Assembly (NCBI RefSeq): GCF_900101175.1
Contig: NZ_FNFQ01000008.1
Location: 1-64,000 of the forward strand
Length of the DNA: 64,000 bases
DNA from: Stenotrophomonas pavanii
Lineage (GTDB): Bacteria; Pseudomonadota; Gammaproteobacteria; Xanthomonadales; Xanthomonadaceae
Direction of reading: 5' to 3'
Shown here: positions 10,362-18,538 of the stretch, one piece after another
Position numbering within the stretch: the first letter of the stretch is position 1
How the letters are laid out: each line of letters opens with the position of its first letter
The notes under the pieces: model-generated
The model's input: the letters and a program-made list of their open reading frames with translations, nothing else
Databases searched by the model: none
What the model was told of the DNA's origin: nothing
Position numbers and translations under genes: made by a program

Positions 10362-10955
10362 ATGCCCGCCCACGCCGCCCCCACGCGCCGCCGATTGACC
10401 CGCGAGCAACGCGCCCGCCAGTTGCTGGACGTGGCCTGGGCGCTGATCGGCGAAGAAGGCACCGACGCATTGACGCTGGGGCGGCTGGCCGAGGCGGCCG
10501 GTGTGACCAAGCCGGTGGCCTACGATCACTTCGTGACCCGCAACGGACTGCTGGCGGCGCTCTACGATGACTATGACGGGCGGCAGACCGTGGTCTTCCA
10601 CGAGCGTATCGGCCGTGCCAGGGCACAACTGGCCGATCGTGCGGCGGCCATCGCCTCCGGCTACATCGACTGCGTTCTCAGCCAGGGCAGTGAAGTGCAG
10701 GGCATCCTCGCTGCGCTGGTAGGCGCGCCGGAACTCCATGAGGTACGTCGGCGCTACCAGCAGGACTTCATCGACAACTGCCAGGTCTGGCTGGGGCCGT
10801 TCGCCGCCGACGGCACCGTGCCGCTGGCGGGGCGCTGGGCCATCCTCGGCGCCGCCGAGACCCTGTCGGAGGGCGTGATAGCAGGCGCGCTGGACAAGGC
10901 CAACGCCGAAGCCGAGCTGCAGCGGCTGATTGTGGCCACGGTCAAGCGGCGCTGA
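10362..10955 (+). CDS. TetR/AcrR-family transcriptional regulator
   Basis: A 197-residue repressor. The helix-turn-helix lies at about residues 37-57 (LTLGRLAEAAGVTKPVAYDHF), after an N-terminal basic stretch RRRLTREQRARQLLD. The C-terminal part would form the ligand-binding dimer. It lies directly after the quinone reductase. Together with the palindrome at 9712-9730, this points to a repressor that senses quinone-like or electrophilic compounds. The ATG at 10362 was chosen over longer in-frame starts inside the upstream gene. Confidence 0.9.
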   Translation: MPAHAAPTRRRLTREQRARQLLDVAWALIGEEGTDALTLGRLAEAAGVTKPVAYDHFVTRNGLLAALYDDYDGRQTVVFHERIGRARAQLADRAAAIASGYIDCVLSQGSEVQGILAALVGAPELHEVRRRYQQDFIDNCQVWLGPFAADGTVPLAGRWAILGAAETLSEGVIAGALDKANAEAELQRLIVATVKRR

Positions 10956-10968
10956 GGCGCACCGCCGC

Positions 10969-11751
10969 TCAGGCGGTGGCCAGTGCAGCGAATCCTGCGG
11001 CCAGCCGGTCGCGCACCAGCGCGTCGCGCGCGTCGCGGCTTCCGGAGCCCAGCACCACGGTGACCAGGCGCACTGGCTGCTCCCGCCCAGGTACTGGCCG
11101 GCAGGCGGTCGCCGCCAGGCAGAAGCCTGCGGCCCGGGTATAGCCGGTCTTCAGTCCATCCACGCCGTCCTCGCCAAGCAGGGCGTTCTGGTTGCTGCGG
11201 TTGACGCTGCGATGCGCGAACGCGCGCTGCGCGGTGATCGCCAGTATCTGCGGATGATCGTTCAGCAGGCAGGCGGCCAGCACCGCCATGTCGCGCGCGC
11301 TGGAGGCGTGATGCGGCGTGGTGATGCCAGAGACGCTGGCGAACCAGGTGCTGCGCAGGCCGAGCTGGTGCGCGTGGTGGTTCATGCGCTGCAGGAATGC
11401 GGCCTGCGATCCGTCCAGGTGGCGCGCGATCGCCAGCGCGGCATCATTGCCGGAGACGACCATCAGCCCTTCCAGCAGGCGCGCCAGCGTGATCGTTTCG
11501 CCCGGGACCAGGCCCATGCGTGTTTCATCATCGGCTACGGCATGCACATCCTCGGCGGCGATGGTGACGGCGTCGTCCCAGCAGCGCCCGCGCCCTTCAA
11601 TGCACGCATAGGTGGCGTAGGCCGTCATCAGCTTGGTCAGCGATGCCGGCTGGCGCGCTGTGTCGGCATGGTGCTGGTGGATCACCGCCAAGGAGCCGGC
11701 TTCGAGCGTGATCGATGAGACCGGCAGGTGTGCAGGCGCAGGAGACGGCAT
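10969..11751 (-). CDS. D-alanyl-D-alanine carboxypeptidase/endopeptidase-like (PBP7-type) protein
   Basis: About 260 residues of a serine peptidase S11-type domain. All three motifs are present: SLTK (37-40, catalytic Ser37), SGN (100-102) and KTG (201-203). The closest family picture is PBP7/DacD-like low-mass penicillin-binding proteins that trim peptidoglycan cross-links. No signal peptide is visible from this start. In-frame ATG codons further upstream (about 11817 and 11931) also give no clear signal. The C-terminal anchor helix of DacA/DacC is missing. The true start is uncertain. Confidence 0.8.
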   Translation of the reverse strand: MPSPAPAHLPVSSITLEAGSLAVIHQHHADTARQPASLTKLMTAYATYACIEGRGRCWDDAVTIAAEDVHAVADDETRMGLVPGETITLARLLEGLMVVSGNDAALAIARHLDGSQAAFLQRMNHHAHQLGLRSTWFASVSGITTPHHASSARDMAVLAACLLNDHPQILAITAQRAFAHRSVNRSNQNALLGEDGVDGLKTGYTRAAGFCLAATACRPVPGREQPVRLVTVVLGSGSRDARDALVRDRLAAGFAALATA

Positions 11752-11929
11752 GGCAATGGCCGATGACAGGGGCGATCGGCAAGGATAGTCCGCTGCGGCT
11801 GCATGAAGCTGCACCATCGAAGCGCGGCCTGCGGCCGTTGCGGACCTGACGGCCGCGGTGCAGGAAGGCCTGCCGCGCCCACGGTAACGCCCGGTTGCGT
11901 CCGGGCTGCAGCACAGGCAGCCTGCGCAC

Positions 11930-12496
11930 ATGCACGCGGATATCCGTACCGACGGCCGGGTCTTTGCCTATGTCTTCCCCTGCGCATGGGAGGATTACGC
12001 GAAGATCGGCTTCTCCCGTGATCCGCTGGGGCGCATCACTGCACTGCACCGGCGCTGGTTCGAGTTCTTCGATCTCGATGCGGGCCTGTTGGTGGAGGCC
12101 GAGAACGAGCGCGAGGCCCGCGATCTGGAGCTCCGGTTGCGCACGCCGCTGAAGGCACACCGCGCGCCGGCGCCGATGACGGTGCACGACAAGGCCGGCG
12201 GGCACACAGAGTGGGTGCGCGGTGCCAACCAGGCACTGTTGATCGCCGTCGAGGCGTTGAACGACCGGGGCTACCGCTGCTACCCGCTGCGGGCATGGTT
12301 GCGGGCCGCATGGGAACTGCGCCTGGACCGGCTGCACGACTGGGCGGCGGTGCAGCTGCCGGAGGACGAAGGCCTGCGCATGCCCGGCGGGCCGGGCGAG
12401 CGCGCCCTGCGCGACACGCTGGACGGAGTGCGGGCGCTGGACATCGATCCGATGCCGTGGCTGCCCGAACATGTTCAGCGCTGGTATGCCCGCTGA
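11930..12496 (+). CDS. GIY-YIG-like (T5orf172/MUG113-type) protein
   Basis: A 188-residue protein. Residues about 10-60 (VFAYVFPCAWEDYAKIGFSRDPLGRITALHRRW) resemble the T5orf172/MUG113 branch of GIY-YIG nucleases, in which YxKIGxSxDPxxRxxxL carries the catalytic arginine. The remaining 120 residues are unfamiliar and rich in Trp, Arg and Leu. The domain call rests on this one motif. Phage and accessory proteins often carry it, but here it stands alone. It diverges from the PBP-like gene with 178 bases between them. Confidence 0.65.
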   Translation: MHADIRTDGRVFAYVFPCAWEDYAKIGFSRDPLGRITALHRRWFEFFDLDAGLLVEAENEREARDLELRLRTPLKAHRAPAPMTVHDKAGGHTEWVRGANQALLIAVEALNDRGYRCYPLRAWLRAAWELRLDRLHDWAAVQLPEDEGLRMPGGPGERALRDTLDGVRALDIDPMPWLPEHVQRWYAR

Positions 12497-12506
12497 GCGA
12501 ACGGCC

Positions 12507-12650
12507 TCAGCGGGAGCGCGCGCGTGGCGCCGGCACGGACGGCTGCGGTGCATGCCGCGGCGGGGCCGCAGACGGGCTGGCCAGCTGCCGCGCCAGTTCA
12601 GCGTTGGTCACATGGCCGTGCAGGAACAACAGGCTGCCGAAGATGTTCAT
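12507..12650 (-). CDS. Small 47-residue protein divergent from a LysR regulator
   Basis: The product starts MNIFGSLLFLHGHVTNAELARQL and ends in a Pro/Ala/Arg-rich tail. A GGAGG lies seven bases before the ATG, which strongly supports translation. The first half has one short hydrophobic segment followed by an amphipathic helix. It has no known family. The divergent LysR gene starts 98 bases away, the usual layout of a LysR regulator and its target. Confidence 0.65.
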   Translation of the reverse strand: MNIFGSLLFLHGHVTNAELARQLASPSAAPPRHAPQPSVPAPRARSR

Positions 12651-12660
12651 GAGCGTGCCT

Positions 12661-12744
12661 CCACTTGAGTGGACTGCACGATACGGGCAGCATGGGTGCC
12701 GAAAAAGCGACATTTCCGCAAGCTAGCCTTGAGAGGAATTCAAG
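12661..12744. promoter_or_regulatory. Two palindromes between the small gene and the LysR gene
   Basis: CCACT-TG-AGTGG (12661-12672) is a perfect 12-base palindrome just upstream of the ribosome-binding site of the 47-residue gene. CTTGA-N7-TCAAG (12728-12744) ends five bases before the LysR ATG. Both contain CTTGA. They are plausible binding sites for the LysR protein on its target and on its own gene. Confidence 0.5.
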
Positions 12745-12748
12745 CCGG

Positions 12749-13648
12749 ATGTCCCGTCCCCCGCTTCACGCCCTGCAGGGCTTCGTGGCCGCCGCACGGT
12801 TGGGCAACCTGTCGCGCGCGGCGGCGGCGATGAACCTGACCGTCAGCGCCCTCAGCCACCAGATGCGCCAGCTGGAAGAGCGCCTGGGGCACCCGCTGCT
12901 GGTCCGCCAGCCGCGTGGCGTCACCCTCACCCTGGAGGGCCAGCGCCTGCTGGAACAGGTGGGCCCGCATCTGGATGCGATCAACGAAGCCTTCCAACCC
13001 TATGCCGCGCGCGCCGAACACGTGCTGACGATCAGTGCGGTGCCCTCGATGGCCTCGGCGTGGCTGGTGCCGCGCCTGGGACACTTCGTGGCAGCACACC
13101 CCCAGATCGAGATCAATCTGCAGTCCAGTGAACGCCTGGTCGATTTCGAGCGGCAGCGCCAGTTCGACGCGGCCCTGCGGCTGGGCAGCGGGCAATGGCC
13201 GGGCCTGGTGGTGGAACCGCTGTTCGATGAGTGGCTGCTGCCGATGGCCAGCCCGGCGCTGATCGAACGCATGGGAGGGACCGACCGGGTGCCGCTGAAC
13301 CAATGGCCGCTGCTGGGAGACCCCGATGGTGCCTGGGGCGCATGGTTTGCACTGAGCGGTCAGCGCCCTCCGTCGCGTTTCGTGGCGGTGCTGGATGATT
13401 CGGAGGCGCACCATCGCGCAGCACTGGACGGGGTGGGCGTGGCGCTGGGGCGGGTGACGCGCGCGCGCCTGCTGCTGGACTCCGGCCAGCTGGTGGCACT
13501 GTCCAGCCAGCGCCTGAAAACGGCTTGGCCCCATTGGCTGGTCTATCCGCAGCGGTCTGCCCGTCATCGCGGCTTCCTTGCCTTCCGCGACTGGCTGCAC
13601 GCACAGGCCGACGAGCACGTGCGGCACATGGAAAACGCGCGCTTGTAA
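12749..13648 (+). CDS. LysR-family transcriptional regulator (GcvA/AmpR-like)
   Basis: A 299-residue regulator. The N-terminal winged helix-turn-helix spans residues about 4-62 (LHALQGFVAAARLGNLSRAA...ALSHQMRQLEERLG). The C-terminal periplasmic-binding-like domain begins near residue 90 (LTISAVPSMASAWLVPRLGHF), a layout typical of the GcvA/AmpR subgroup. The ATG at 12749 was chosen at the conserved SRPPLHALQGF start. The effector is unknown. The divergent 47-residue gene is the nearest candidate target. Confidence 0.9.
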   Translation: MSRPPLHALQGFVAAARLGNLSRAAAAMNLTVSALSHQMRQLEERLGHPLLVRQPRGVTLTLEGQRLLEQVGPHLDAINEAFQPYAARAEHVLTISAVPSMASAWLVPRLGHFVAAHPQIEINLQSSERLVDFERQRQFDAALRLGSGQWPGLVVEPLFDEWLLPMASPALIERMGGTDRVPLNQWPLLGDPDGAWGAWFALSGQRPPSRFVAVLDDSEAHHRAALDGVGVALGRVTRARLLLDSGQLVALSSQRLKTAWPHWLVYPQRSARHRGFLAFRDWLHAQADEHVRHMENARL

Positions 13649-13672
13649 CGTCGAGCATGGCTCGACGCTACC
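13649..13672 (-). repeat. SMAG repeat between converging genes
   Basis: On the minus strand GTAG heads GTCGAG-CCATG-CTCGAC. It occupies all the space between the LysR gene and the solute-binding-like gene, so it may serve both as a transcript end. Confidence 0.8.
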
Positions 13673-13673
13673 G

Positions 13674-14390
13674 TCATCGGACCAGCGTCACCGCTTGCCC
13701 GGCACGGGCGAACGCGGCTTCCAGCAACGGGCCGGCCTTGATCGCCTCCACCTCGTCGAACAGGGCCTGCAACGCTTCGGCCGGGCGCGAGGCCGGCGCC
13801 GCCACGGCCTGCTGGATCGCGGTGAAGCGGTCGGCCAGGACGCGATGGCCCGGGTGTGCCTGCGCCCAGGCGGCAAGCGGCTGGCGCACGCCGGCGGCGG
13901 CATCCAGGCGCTGCTGCGCGAACAGGCGGATCGCCGCTGCCGACGTCTCGGCCCGCTCGATCGTGGCGTGGCGCAGTTCGCGGCTGAGGAACAGGTCATA
14001 GGCCGCCCCGCGCCCGACCGCGATGCGCAGGCCCTCGCGGTCAAGGTCGTCAACCTGCCGTGCAGGGCTGTCCTCGCGCACCAGGTAGGTACCTTCGATC
14101 TCGACGTAGGGCGCACTGAAGGCGATGCGGTCGGCGCGCGCCGGATCGATGGCCAGGAAAGCCAGGTCCCAGCCATCCTCGCTGGCCGCAGCGACCACCG
14201 AGGCTGCGGCGTCGTGACAGCGGAAGCGTGCTTGCACGCCGATGCGTTGCGCCAGTGCGGTGGCCAGTTCCAGTGACGGCCCGCGGGGTGAACGCGCATC
14301 GCCCTGCGCCAGGACCGGATTGCCCAGGTTGATGGCCACGCGCAGAAAGCCCAGCGGTGCCAGCGCACTTCGGTGTTCGGCCAGGGACAT
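13674..14390 (-). CDS. Amino-acid-binding-protein-like (SBP family 3) without signal peptide
   Basis: A 238-residue protein with the fold of ABC-transporter family 3 solute-binding proteins: LRVAINLGNPVLAQ at the start, SLELATALAQRIGV (39-52), WDLAFLAIDPARADRIAFSAPYVEIEGTYLV, and LRIAVGRGAAYDLFLSREL. No signal peptide is present, and a GGAG seven bases upstream of the ATG at 14390 supports this start. No transporter genes are near. It may be a cytoplasmic sensor or an orphan binding protein. Confidence 0.75.
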   Translation of the reverse strand: MSLAEHRSALAPLGFLRVAINLGNPVLAQGDARSPRGPSLELATALAQRIGVQARFRCHDAAASVVAAASEDGWDLAFLAIDPARADRIAFSAPYVEIEGTYLVREDSPARQVDDLDREGLRIAVGRGAAYDLFLSRELRHATIERAETSAAAIRLFAQQRLDAAAGVRQPLAAWAQAHPGHRVLADRFTAIQQAVAAPASRPAEALQALFDEVEAIKAGPLLEAAFARAGQAVTLVR

Positions 14391-14472
14391 GCAGGACTCC
14401 GCGGGGAAGGGGCCGTCCAGCATGCCAGTGCTGCCCTGCAAGGGGGTGTCAGTATCCGGCTAAGCTGCGCGC

Positions 14473-14844
14473 ATGAACCCGATTCTGCACGTCGAGATAC
14501 CGGTCCGTGACCTGGCCCGGGCCATCACGTTCTACCAGCACTGGCTGCAGGTGGTGGTGGACGCCCCGATCCTGCTGCATGACTGCAGGATGGCCTACCT
14601 GCCGTTTGCCGACGAGGCCGCCGGCGCCAGCATGGCGCTGGTGCAGGGAGCCGACTACCAGTCGTCCGAGCACGGGGCGCGCATCTACATCGGGGTTGCT
14701 GACCTGGACGCCAGCCTCGGCCGCGCGCTGACGGCGGGCGCGGAGCTGCGCTTCGGCCCGGCCGATGCCGGCCACTGGCGCGTGGCCGAGATAGTGGACA
14801 GCGAAGGCAACCGCATTGCGCTGCAGGCGCGCAGGATGCCGTAG
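14473..14844 (+). CDS. VOC-family (glyoxalase/bleomycin-resistance fold) protein
   Basis: A 123-residue protein with two beta-alpha-beta-beta-beta halves: MNPILHVEIPVRDLARAITFYQHWLQ, and ARIYIGVADLDASLGRALTAGAEL leading to AEIVDSEGNRIALQA. VOC enzymes bind a divalent metal. Candidate ligands are His6 and the Glu of AEIVDSEG. The substrate cannot be told. The TAG stop (14842-14844) is part of a GTAG repeat head. Confidence 0.88.
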   Translation: MNPILHVEIPVRDLARAITFYQHWLQVVVDAPILLHDCRMAYLPFADEAAGASMALVQGADYQSSEHGARIYIGVADLDASLGRALTAGAELRFGPADAGHWRVAEIVDSEGNRIALQARRMP

Positions 14845-14864
14845 CGCCGAGCCCATGCCCGGCG
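14841..14864 (+). repeat. SMAG-like hairpin that supplies the stop of the VOC gene
   Basis: GTAG (14841-14844) is followed by CGCCGAGC-CCAT-GCCCGGCG with one mismatch in the stem. The TAG is the stop codon of the preceding gene. Confidence 0.65.
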
Positions 14865-14916
14865 GCTGTTGACGCCGCCGCCCGCCAGGCATGGCACGAC
14901 GCTGCACGTGCATCCG

Positions 14917-15756
14917 CTACATCGTCGCGGCGCGCGAACGCTGCAGCCAGTCGTTGATCGCCGGGTCCAGCCGTGGATCGTCCGGCAGCCGCAGGCCAAA
15001 GCGCTGCTGCAATACCTCGCGCACGTCGCCAACATCATGCAGCGGGCGCTTGTCCGGTGCCTGCCCGGGGCGATACTCGGTGTAGTTGCCGCTGCCGATG
15101 GTGCGTCGCCAGTCCGGCCCGGTCAGCGACGCGCGCAGCTGGCCGGGGAAACTGGAATCGGGATGCGTGCACACGTACCAGTTGCCCACCACGTTGTCGA
15201 TCGGTGCCGGTGCCTGCAGGTCGAAGCGGTACATCGCCCGCCAGCCATCGCTGGATTCGGCCGACAGCACGAAATCACCGTCACCGGGCAGTCGCCGCAG
15301 CCGATAGCGCTCGTGCGGCGTGGCCTGCGGCTTTGGATCATGCAGGCGCAGCGGCACGGTCGGCGTGAGGCTGCCGAAACCGGCATCCACCAGCCAGTCA
15401 TCGCCGTCCACCTCAACGCGCAGCAGCAGATGGGTGCGCGCGGTCAGTTCGCCGTCCTGGGCGGCCAGCAGTACGCGCGCGCTCAACGGCTGCGCATCGA
15501 ATCCCAACGCCTGCAGCAGCGCCAGCAGGCCGCCATTGAGTTCGAAGCAGTAACCGCCACGGCGGTCGTCGAGCAGCTTGCGCTGCACGCTGTCCAGGTC
15601 GATCGGCACCGCATCGCGCAACAGGCAGCTGAGGGTCTCGAACGGCAGCAGCGCATTGTGGCGCTGCTGCAGCAGGGTGAGGCCCGCCAGCGTCAGCGGT
15701 GGCGGCGCATCCAGCTCCAGGCGTTGCAGGTAGCGGGGGACATCGAGCGTCGTCAT
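14917..15756 (-). CDS. nat: Arylamine N-acetyltransferase
   Basis: A 279-residue NAT-family enzyme that transfers acetyl from acetyl-CoA to arylamines or hydrazines. The catalytic triad is complete: Cys70 in RRGGYCFE, His109 in ARTHLLL, and Asp124 in VDAGFGS. Spacing matches the Salmonella enzyme. The length is typical. It stands alone and converges on the VOC gene. The ATG at 15756 was chosen at the conserved N-terminal helix, and a 14-residue extension was rejected. Confidence 0.93.
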   Translation of the reverse strand: MTTLDVPRYLQRLELDAPPPLTLAGLTLLQQRHNALLPFETLSCLLRDAVPIDLDSVQRKLLDDRRGGYCFELNGGLLALLQALGFDAQPLSARVLLAAQDGELTARTHLLLRVEVDGDDWLVDAGFGSLTPTVPLRLHDPKPQATPHERYRLRRLPGDGDFVLSAESSDGWRAMYRFDLQAPAPIDNVVGNWYVCTHPDSSFPGQLRASLTGPDWRRTIGSGNYTEYRPGQAPDKRPLHDVGDVREVLQQRFGLRLPDDPRLDPAINDWLQRSRAATM

Positions 15757-15902
15757 GCAGTCACCGGGGGGGAGGGGAGGTCCACTGTGCTCCCGCAACC
15801 GGGGTTGAGGTCAAGCGCGGCGGCGGTGTCATGCCGCCGTCGCCTGTGCCCGGTACAAAGAGCGCGTCCCCCGCCGCCGGTGGCGCCGGGAGGAAAATGG
15901 CC

Positions 15903-15929
15903 TAAAGTCCCTCAGGTTCCGGCCGATAC
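15903..15929 (+). promoter_or_regulatory. Sigma-28 (FliA) flagellar promoter
   Basis: TAAAGTCC (15903-15910), an 11-base spacer, and GCCGATAC (15922-15929) match the FliA consensus TAAAGTTT-N11-GCCGATAA at 13 of 16 positions. It lies 28 bases before the chemoreceptor ATG. This ties the receptor to the flagellar regulon. Confidence 0.88.
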
Positions 15930-15957
15930 AGGTGCGTCTTTCCGCCTGGAGTCTGTC

Positions 15958-18495
15958 ATGTCGGCCGTTGTCCCCCACCTCCGGTCCGTGCGTACGCGCC
16001 TTGCCGCGTTGCGCGCGGCATCCCCCGGCCTGCTGCTGTGGCTGCAACCGCACCGGCTCAGCGTGGCCAACAAGCTCAAGGCAACGCTGTGGGTGTGCGG
16101 CCTGGGCCTGGTTGCGATCGCCGCCGTCTACGCCTGGACCGGCCATGCCAGCGCACAGGCGGCGCGCAGCCAGGCCAGCTACCAGCGCGGCAGTGATCTG
16201 GCCGCGCGCCTGGCCACGCGGGTGGCCGAAGCACGCCGCCTGCAGATCCAGTATGCACGCAGTTTCGACGATGCCGACCGCGCGCAGCTGCTGGCTACGC
16301 AGAAAGCGCTGCAGCTCGATCTGCAGGCGCTGCGCGCGATGCCCATGGACGCCGGACGTCGCAAGGCGCTGCAGGCGTTGACCGAGGCCGCCGGCGCGTT
16401 CTCGCAGGGTGTGGCGGCCCTGTTCGAACGGGTCGATGAGATGGGGCGTGGTGATGCCGGCCTGGCCGCGCAGCTGCAGCAGGCGGCCGACGCCCTGGAG
16501 GCACAGGTGGATGCGCTGCAACGGCCGTCGCTGGCGTTGTCCCTGCAGAAGATGCGCAGGCAGGAGGCACTGCTGCTGCTCGACGGCGACTCCACCCACG
16601 CCGACCGCGCCAGCGAGGAAAAGCTGCCGTTCGACCTCGCGCTGGCGGGCCTGCCCACCGATGCGCAGGACACCCTGCGCAGCGGGATGGAGGCGTATCA
16701 GGCCGCCGTGCTGGCATACACCGCAGCCCGCGTTGGCCTGGACGTGGAGGCGCAGTCGCTGTTGGATACCGCTGCCACCGTGGCCCCGGCGCTGGCCGCG
16801 TTCCAGCAGGCGCAGGTCGCCGCGCTGGCCAATGCACAGGCGCGCCAGCAGGCCGGGGCCCGCGCCATGAGCGTACTGTTCGCGCTGACCCTGCTGCTGG
16901 TTGCCGGTGTGCTGATCACCAGCCTGGTGCTGGTGCGGCGGGCGGTGCGCCAGCCGATCCAGGACACCCTGCGCTTCGCCAGCGACATCGCCGACGACCG
17001 CCTGGACACCACGCTGCGTGTGTACAACGCCAACGACGAGATCGGCCAGCTGGCCCAGCGCCTGGTGGAGATGCAGCAGCGCCTGCGCGCACGCATCGAG
17101 ACCGAGCGTGCCGTGGCGCGCGGCAACACCCGCGTGCGCCAGGCACTGGACAGTGCGCAGGCCGGCCTGATGGTGATCGATGCCGAAGGCCGGGTGGCCT
17201 ATGCCAATCCGGCGCTGCTGCAGCAGCTGGAACGTCCGGCCGAAGCGCTGCTTGGCGGCGAAGCCGTGCGCCTGCATCCGGCGCTGGCCAGCCTGGCCGG
17301 CCTGCGCCAGCGCGAGGAGCGCGAGATCAGCCATGCCGGCGTCCGCTACCAGTTGATCGCCAATGCCATCATCGACGAAGGACAATTCCTCGGCGTGGCA
17401 GTGGAGTGGCGCAGCCGTGCGCTGGAAACCCTGCTGGAGACCGAAGTGGCAGCGCTGGTCGATGCCGCCGCACAGGGCGACCTGCACGGCCGCATCGGGC
17501 TGGACGGCAAGCAGGGCTTCGTGCGCACGCTGTCCACCAGCATCAATCGCCTGCTGGCCACCTTCGAAAGCAATCTCGGCGATCTGCAGGTGCTGCTGGC
17601 CGCACTGGCCCGTGGCGATCTGAGCGTGCGCATGGAAGGAGAACTGCAGGGGGTGTTCGCGCGCATGCGCGACGATGCCAACGCCACCGTCGCGCAGCTG
17701 GGCCACATCGTCACCCGCATCCAGCAGGCAGCCTCCCGCCTCGATGCCGGTGTCGGCGAGATCGTTGCCGGTCACCATGACCTGTCGCAGCGCACTGAAC
17801 AGCAGGCCGCCAATCTGGAGGAGACCGCCGCCTCGATGCATGAGCTGACCGATACCGTCGGCCGCACTGCCGATGCAGCAGGTCGCGCCGATGCCCTGGT
17901 CCAGGGCGCGGCGGCAGTGGCCCGGCGTGGTGGCGAGGCGGTTGGGCAGGTGGTTGCGACCATGCAGGGCATCAGCGAGGCCTCGCGACGGATCGGCGAC
18001 ATCACCCAGTTGATCGATGGCATTGCCTTCCAGACCAACATCCTTGCCCTGAACGCGGCGGTGGAAGCGGCGCGCGCCGGCGAGCAGGGCCGAAGCTTCG
18101 CCGTGGTGGCTGCAGAAGTGCGCCTGCTGGCGCAGCGCAGTGCGGAGGCGGCCAAGCAGATCAAGGGGCTGATCGAGGATTCAGTGGCGCGTGCCGGCCA
18201 AGGCAACCTTCAGGCCGGGCAGGCCGGCGCGACCATGGGGGAGATCGTCGGCAGCGTGCAGCAGCTGGCCGATCTGCTTGCCGGCATCCGTCGTGCTTCG
18301 CAGGACCAGCATGCAGGTATTGCGCAGGTGAAGCAGACCATCGTGCAGATGGAAGCCAGCACCCAGCGCAATGCCAGCCTGGTGGAAGAGGCCGGTGCCT
18401 CGACGGCGCAGATGCAGGCGCAGGTGCATGCCCTGGCCGAAGCGGTGGGCGCATTCCGCCTGCAGTCGATGCCACAGGCGCGCGCGGCGGCCTGA
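15958..18495 (+). CDS. Methyl-accepting chemotaxis protein with PAS domain
   Basis: An 845-residue chemoreceptor. Order of parts: membrane helix 1 (about 43-61), a periplasmic helical domain (about 65-300), membrane helix 2 (about 304-326), a HAMP domain, a PAS domain (about 393-480, [20 protein letters not shown]), a second HAMP-like segment, and the signalling tip ([20 protein letters not shown] near 688). It would report to CheA/CheW. The frame is open for over 1 kb upstream, but the ATG at 15958 follows the sigma-28 promoter and gives a normal receptor start. The C-terminus lacks a CheR-tethering pentapeptide. Confidence 0.95.
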   Translation: MSAVVPHLRSVRTRLAALRAASPGLLLWLQPHRLSVANKLKATLWVCGLGLVAIAAVYAWTGHASAQAARSQASYQRGSDLAARLATRVAEARRLQIQYARSFDDADRAQLLATQKALQLDLQALRAMPMDAGRRKALQALTEAAGAFSQGVAALFERVDEMGRGDAGLAAQLQQAADALEAQVDALQRPSLALSLQKMRRQEALLLLDGDSTHADRASEEKLPFDLALAGLPTDAQDTLRSGMEAYQAAVLAYTAARVGLDVEAQSLLDTAATVAPALAAFQQAQVAALANAQARQQAGARAMSVLFALTLLLVAGVLITSLVLVRRAVRQPIQDTLRFASDIADDRLDTTLRVYNANDEIGQLAQRLVEMQQRLRARIETERAVARGNTRVRQALDSAQAGLMVIDAEGRVAYANPALLQQLERPAEALLGGEAVRLHPALASLAGLRQREEREISHAGVRYQLIANAIIDEGQFLGVAVEWRSRALETLLETEVAALVDAAAQGDLHGRIGLDGKQGFVRTLSTSINRLLATFESNLGDLQVLLAALARGDLSVRMEGELQGVFARMRDDANATVAQLGHIVTRIQQAASRLDAGVGEIVAGHHDLSQRTEQQAANLEETAASMHELTDTVGRTADAAGRADALVQGAAAVARRGGEAVGQVVATMQGISEASRRIGDITQLIDGIAFQTNILALNAAVEAARAGEQGRSFAVVAAEVRLLAQRSAEAAKQIKGLIEDSVARAGQGNLQAGQAGATMGEIVGSVQQLADLLAGIRRASQDQHAGIAQVKQTIVQMEASTQRNASLVEEAGASTAQMQAQVHALAEAVGAFRLQSMPQARAAA

Positions 18496-18502
18496 ATCTG
18501 CC

Positions 18503-18531
18503 GGTGGTGCCGGCCGCTGGCCGGCACCACC
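18503..18531. terminator. SMAG-type hairpin with 13-bp perfect stem, likely bidirectional terminator
   Basis: GGTGGTGCCGGCC-GCT-GGCCGGCACCACC pairs perfectly. It contains the common SMAG core but has no GTAG. It lies in the 43-base gap between the converging chemoreceptor and reductase genes. There is no T-run, so its role as a terminator is inferred from position. Confidence 0.6.
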
Positions 18532-18538
18532 GAATCGT

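Noticed and set aside
14869..15957. N-terminal extension of the chemoreceptor frame
   Set aside because: The extension runs antisense through the N-acetyltransferase gene and across the sigma-28 promoter. The start at 15958 gives a normal receptor.
15829..17841. Long minus-strand open frame of 670 residues
   Set aside because: It is antisense to the chemoreceptor and has Gln/His/Arg-rich, low-information sequence typical of a shadow frame.
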